DNA of 64,000 bases from positions 62,001 to 126,000 of IMG/VR virus record IMGVR_UViG_3300025809_002164; one strand, written 5' to 3'. The notes under the pieces are model-generated. The model had not been told where the DNA came from, made no database searches, and was given only the letters and a program-made list of their open reading frames with translations. This document shows, in pieces, positions 61,901 to 64,000 of this stretch. This DNA comes from a virus. Every line of letters begins with the position of its first letter. Positions within the stretch are counted from its first letter, which is position 1. The position numbers and the translations under genes are program-made.

Positions 61901-64000
61901 TAAATACAAAGCCGAAGGAATCAAGTATATTGACACATTATTTAACGATAAAAAAAATAGCCTTATCGATCCAGTATTAACTCAGAGCCAGGGGGGCAAG
62001 GATTCGAGTGGAAAGAGCCTTTCTGCTGAAAAAACATGGGAAAAATCTCAAAAAGAGCTACAGTCACGAATGATAGCAGCATCCTTCAATAACAAGGGCA
62101 TTGAAGAGGGCGGCACACAAGATCCAAAACTTCTAAAACTCAAGAAAGATTTAGGCCTTGCCCAGAACCAAGAACGAGTAAGCTTTCTATTTAAAGAGTA
62201 CATCCATTCCTTGAAGGATTCAGTAAAACAGCAAGAGGCCCTAAATAACTTTCAAAAAGCAAAGATAATACCAGAGCAGATAGACCTGGCAACGTTCTTC
62301 AGTCATTCCGTAAATCTTAAGAACCAAGAAATCAAGACGGAAGAAGACTCCGCTAAGGTTAAGAAAATCAACCTGGATGTAGTGAGAGCACAGCTCAATA
62401 TGGAAAAAGGAACTCTATCTCATGCCCAGAAAAGGCTTACAGATATCAAAGCTATCCCTTACCACCAATTAGACGAAGTAACAAAGGAACAAATAGACAC
62501 CAATAAAACTGTAGCTCAGGCTGACTACGAGATCCTTAGAAATAAAGAAATATATCTTTCCTTCGGAGAAGGTCTTGCATCCCTACAATCAGAGCAGCTT
62601 GAGGTTGAAAGGTTAAGAGTAAAAAAAGAATCGGATTCGCTCAATACTCAATCTAAAAGGCTAGATGCAGAAGAAAAGCTTAGAAAATCGACGGATGATT
62701 ATAAAAACATAATAAGGCTAAAGGTAGAAAATGAGCTTAAGACTTTAAGGAATTCTACTGATGATGATATTACGACTTTAAAAGAGGAGAAAAAACAGGG
62801 TGCCTTCGGAAAGCGAACTGAAGCCGGGAACAGTCAGTTGGTTAGGGACGAAGAAAGGGCGATGCTCAATCACATAGAAGCCTTAAAGCAAGGCACTTAT
62901 TCTCTCGGAGCTCTGCACAGCATGGCTGAGAGTACCAGATCTTTCGAAAAAGCCCTAATAGAAGCTAAAACAAAACTCGAGAACGGAGGCGACTTTCTAG
63001 AGGGTCAGCAAGGAGTAATTCTGGATACAGCTCACCAAAAAGGGGGCATAGAAAAACTTAAAGGAGAAAAATCAGTATTCAACGACAGAGGAGCAACAGT
63101 AAGAGTTGCAGAAACAGACCTGAAGATAGCTCAAGCGCACAAGGAGTTAAATTTAACAATGGGTGAAGGGAGTTTATTTGCGGACTCAATGAGAGTAAAA
63201 ATTGCTGAAGCAAATGTAGAAATGTCCAGGTTTGGCGAAACAATGGCCAACACGGCATTTGATGCGACCAAGGAAGGCTTTAAGGGGCTTATTCAAGACA
63301 TGGGAGACGGAACTAAATCTCTAGGTGACGTAGCCGCTAATTTCTTTGGAACTATAGTAGACAGAATGAATGAGAAGTTGATAGATAGAGCTGCAGGTCA
63401 ATTAACTGCAGGCCTAATGGAAGCCGCAGGCTTCAATCAAGGTGGCCATGTGGGATTCAATCAGGGAGGTCATGTCTCTAGGTATTCATCTGGAGGCACA
63501 ACTCGCCAAGTTCCAGCCATGTTGACCTCTGGAGAATATGTTGTACAAAAAAGAATAGTCGACAGGCTTGGAACTAACGAACTTAATAAAATTAACGACT
63601 CTGGATCCCTCGAGGAACTATATGATAAACCAAATAATGAGTCTTTTTCATTATTAAATGAAGGAGGCATAGCAAGCCCTCCAATCATAAAACTAAAAGA
63701 GGGAGGAGTTGCTAAAAATTATCTTTCAGGAATAGTAGGAACAATTAATAAATTCATGGGGGGCATAGTAAAAATGGCAGGGGGCGGAATACTATCCTCA
63801 AGCCCAGACGATAGTGCAGGTATGAAAATGGCAAAAGGGGCGGGCTACTTAGCAGGCTCAAGCCTCCATGCATATCAAAACAGAGGAGAAGGCAACCAAG
63901 GCCCTAGCGCTCCTAAAGCTCCGACCGCGCTCAACACACACTCCTCCTTGAATATTGACCCAACAGGAAACAGGATGAGTGCTAAATATAAAGCTAATGA
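55986..64000 (+). CDS. tail tape-measure protein with cargo-like middle region, 3' end beyond window
   Basis: A single frame stays open from ATG 55986 to the right edge (at least 2671 residues). Residues 1-300 match the phage tail tape-measure domain (LEFSRQGLSMEETLK, AGVSFDQLMGAVTSAQQIT, RGGAVIGNSFKTIFTRVQRG), and a hydrophobic stretch follows near 420-440. The middle, about 545-1450, holds seven GLIPNF-type motifs and a PD-(D/E)XK-like signature. Residues 1490-1600 are Gly/Ala/Met-rich hydrophobic. Then long coiled coils to about 2450 and a typical TMP C-terminal region (GGHVSRY ... VPAMLTSGEYVVQKR). It sets tail length and is ejected into the host with DNA. Confidence 0.92.
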   Translation, partial: MSLGLRTHVIDLEQNINRIVRKVNAGGGIVVKVRASDFTQPLGRMSAKANEFTKSLEASNARVIAFGASAAIIGGVTLGFTQLVVQATKVEKILTDINVVLNTSTQNLEKFGNSLFKVARNTSQTLEVAAEAALEFSRQGLSMEETLKRTNDALILTRLTSLKAADSVKGLTAAVNGFADAGMTTAMVINKLSAVDIKFAVSTDDLINALSRAGAVAQDAGVSFDQLMGAVTSAQQITARGGAVIGNSFKTIFTRVQRGSTLQSLEDLGIAVRDIRGNTLPAMTVLQNLSSTYEKLGATTKAAVAEQVGGVFQINILKAAIKDLNAETSIYSQATKASSSATNEAYTKNAQLQKTLSSIANQTLTTVRELTANLGSLTIAPALQDFLSSANEVLGSFNKLFGDTEGESIGGDFAKGFARGLGSVLMGPGMMVAVLVFAKLFSQAFKFAKSSVKDLLQIQSIKEKEKAIQESIVDAMIKNVALSKELVKIDGDQVKQEQIVLALLKEQTAHIEQQRRIASDISPALRRAGVQPNLIVSKGSKHGSDGLIPNYSNTTPLERERERSGAQKGGYTAGAIAKMHVPKLGEVVYNKRESVRKFPGMQQPAIIPPISSKAGKKYQDNFSERHGFDPYGSSNNSTYNGGLIPNFASNTTEKSAIRAILDTLKKRKVKVLPNDPKLSFAANRYMEATKDREYPGGSVNFGKHKISMNEITLALKKHGNYMGDEDFYGNKAGGLIPNFALGASQLAGTNILKLPKAKMATQTTKSDFRGNRVKGWKNLEAPLDSIQKSAASYADEFNVLKGLGINVLQRKMFFTNKEDGGIRKSINTTDRKMAKSRGFQKNNRDNIAGSSYESGLYKNHLKDKGYNETWTGGYTPKGFQKGTGDPQSTVDFFKAGRLPIEAKYGKFTQANLIAKSIRLSSDRYIEDFLSSRGEGDIANNMANKKFQDASSTLSSLGHKNVDKSMVKKFGLSSGLVPNFMSIGLGPHMNSSDWLTSSLNLTRQNWDQGQNLKDGSFSDWVDFITKDRQIGVPLHYRDRPSKIDEIAQNKSNSKRARQAKILYNDYLKNFTNTNTKKIKMSKFGNVLEMALAQNFGKKPTSASYPMDFTHNPIHKLDGNPIVSRQTLGLNSQVGDAVVTSSGHEKNKFFSKILAHQIKSGSAVLGKRGKFPARIKNTGGYNDLIGHSGKTKLDKTVTNHTATGAQLTKKNGILGKYLNPKQSYKLDKYKKDFWSYDELGIKAGQAVSNSQGFIPNYLNTEEFGDTSTSAAQFNQNNGLDLQTALSGGKGFKLTKSNFQKVRQFLNSAEFRSLPAGIKTQLTNKLRIQSKFLKMGDVTRPYLKGKTSFPGRIAVSGGLIPNFSNPLAEAIGREKAALSSQGSTAKVYVDQDQRLKDTLNPMGLMVANRRDEPISGAQGVNRAINQGLNPKTHGSSNNSTYDSGLIPNFNSPVVTGTGGSVFAPGIKELDKAAKDTASKVKDHGKSSKEASGSGMDMMGAMFALTSVSYAVEGALGDVDSSAGALVKTLNAGIMGASQGVMVWQGLSSVGDSLIKKNTKMGKAMGVGTKILGGLGAAVGVLVPVFQALGENTSMLDGPFETLAKSVKETSKSIGALGNAITAHTDLESTRSEISQLNNSQDKNTYDGRMKLLTLQTKEAKNNSDLIKSAGELGKALNLTGADLMTMTSGTALGMEKLQENMLKYQQALAVETAMMQFTKGLGSGGFAGMFKQEGTDYERRAGQVGVAQQIASQSENPKQLDEQLKVFMKAFSTLKEDSQPLRDSVSTYQNVLAAGNKTGFGRSAGSLAMMANSAKNELGMGVDVSKITSTFESSVSKLPVAYQTLASQIIKNAQSMEIGDIESLLKGVESNARLLVKDSKKSAEQQVINYKYLRETTRLNRELANRTQLSLNQDKINLSLGKEKQGVLKSARAHNIKYLAALGATTKAATLESEMLEKSKQIDQDLMNKKTEINNKYKAEGIKYIDTLFNDKKNSLIDPVLTQSQGGKDSSGKSLSAEKTWEKSQKELQSRMIAASFNNKGIEEGGTQDPKLLKLKKDLGLAQNQERVSFLFKEYIHSLKDSVKQQEALNNFQKAKIIPEQIDLATFFSHSVNLKNQEIKTEEDSAKVKKINLDVVRAQLNMEKGTLSHAQKRLTDIKAIPYHQLDEVTKEQIDTNKTVAQADYEILRNKEIYLSFGEGLASLQSEQLEVERLRVKKESDSLNTQSKRLDAEEKLRKSTDDYKNIIRLKVENELKTLRNSTDDDITTLKEEKKQGAFGKRTEAGNSQLVRDEERAMLNHIEALKQGTYSLGALHSMAESTRSFEKALIEAKTKLENGGDFLEGQQGVILDTAHQKGGIEKLKGEKSVFNDRGATVRVAETDLKIAQAHKELNLTMGEGSLFADSMRVKIAEANVEMSRFGETMANTAFDATKEGFKGLIQDMGDGTKSLGDVAANFFGTIVDRMNEKLIDRAAGQLTAGLMEAAGFNQGGHVGFNQGGHVSRYSSGGTTRQVPAMLTSGEYVVQKRIVDRLGTNELNKINDSGSLEELYDKPNNESFSLLNEGGIASPPIIKLKEGGVAKNYLSGIVGTINKFMGGIVKMAGGGILSSSPDDSAGMKMAKGAGYLAGSSLHAYQNRGEGNQGPSAPKAPTALNTHSSLNIDPTGNRMSAKYKAN
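57618..60329 (+). other. seven dispersed GLIPNF-type motifs in the tape measure
   Basis: Motif starts (nucleotide): DGLIPNYSN 57618, GGLIPNFAS 57906, GGLIPNFAL 58182, SGLVPNFMS 58902, QGFIPNYLN 59730, GGLIPNFSN 60045, SGLIPNFNS 60303. Consensus (G/S)G(L/F)(I/V)PN(F/Y). Intervals of about 260-830 bases hold dissimilar sequences. Copies 2 and 7 share the preceding GSSNNSTY. They may be domain junctions, processing sites or binding motifs. Confidence 0.85.
58539..58694 (+). other. PD-(D/E)XK-like nuclease signature within the tape measure
   Basis: In the segment between the third and fourth GLIPNF motifs: a Glu in a helix (SSYESGLYKNHL, E853), an Asp in a strand (STVDFF, D891), then E901-x-K903 (LPIEAKYGK) followed by a helix. 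Order and spacing match the core of PD-(D/E)XK nucleases. This is a motif reading, not a structural proof. Confidence 0.5.

Noticed and set aside
56240-63688. Minus-strand ORFs of 60-104 residues opposite the tape-measure gene
   Set aside because: All lie inside a single long plus-strand frame with convincing tape-measure sequence, lack start signals and have no recognisable content.

Overview
This window looks like part of a large, AT-rich tailed double-stranded DNA phage (Caudoviricetes). The evidence is a very long tail tape-measure protein, a block of about a dozen large virion proteins, phage-style nucleotide metabolism (ribonucleotide reductase, dUTPase, Nudix), a phage-type sigma factor, a bacterial-type SSB, and tight packing with ATGA and TAATG overlaps. 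No tRNA, rRNA, CRISPR, integrase or insertion sequence was seen. The host cannot be named. Five TTGAC/TATAAT-like promoters with 16-17 bp spacing suggest a host with ordinary sigma-70 signals.

Layout. (1) 1-22147, minus strand: nrdB, a coiled-coil virion-like protein, glycosyltransferases, GDP-fucose genes (gmd, fcl), Nudix and nrdA, then a long glycosyltransferase and modified-sugar cassette (11769-22147). The core of the cassette (about 13.3-19.8 kb) is visibly more AT-rich than its surroundings and carries an NDP-sugar SDR, a DegT aminotransferase, a formyltransferase, a hexapeptide acyltransferase, a Gfo/Idh oxidoreductase and a methyltransferase. (2) 22148-22336: divergent control region with tandem sigma-70-like promoters. 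(3) 22337-31217, plus strand: early-type genes including dut, a sigma factor, ssb, small unknowns and three more glycosyltransferase-like genes. (4) 31221-53729, minus strand: virion proteins. Five of them contain long Thr/Ser/Pro arrays built on an 18-bp unit (peptide ITPTST), joined to beta-sandwich modules (PKD-like, Calx-beta-like, FN3-like) and tail-tube-like modules. (5) 53785-64000, plus strand: a small protein, two genes in the tail-chaperone position, and a tape-measure protein running off the right edge.

How the parts may work together. The early genes supply dNTPs and a sigma factor. A GTGTA-containing motif lies 14-17 nt before many start codons, or 20-44 nt before a few, and is a good candidate for the element that sigma factor reads. 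The density of glycosyltransferases and nucleotide-sugar enzymes, together with mucin-like Thr/Ser/Pro stalks on several virion proteins, suggests that the phage may glycosylate its own fibres. The tape-measure protein carries a cargo-like middle section with seven GLIPNF-type motifs and a PD-(D/E)XK-like nuclease signature. Both ideas are inferences from sequence alone.
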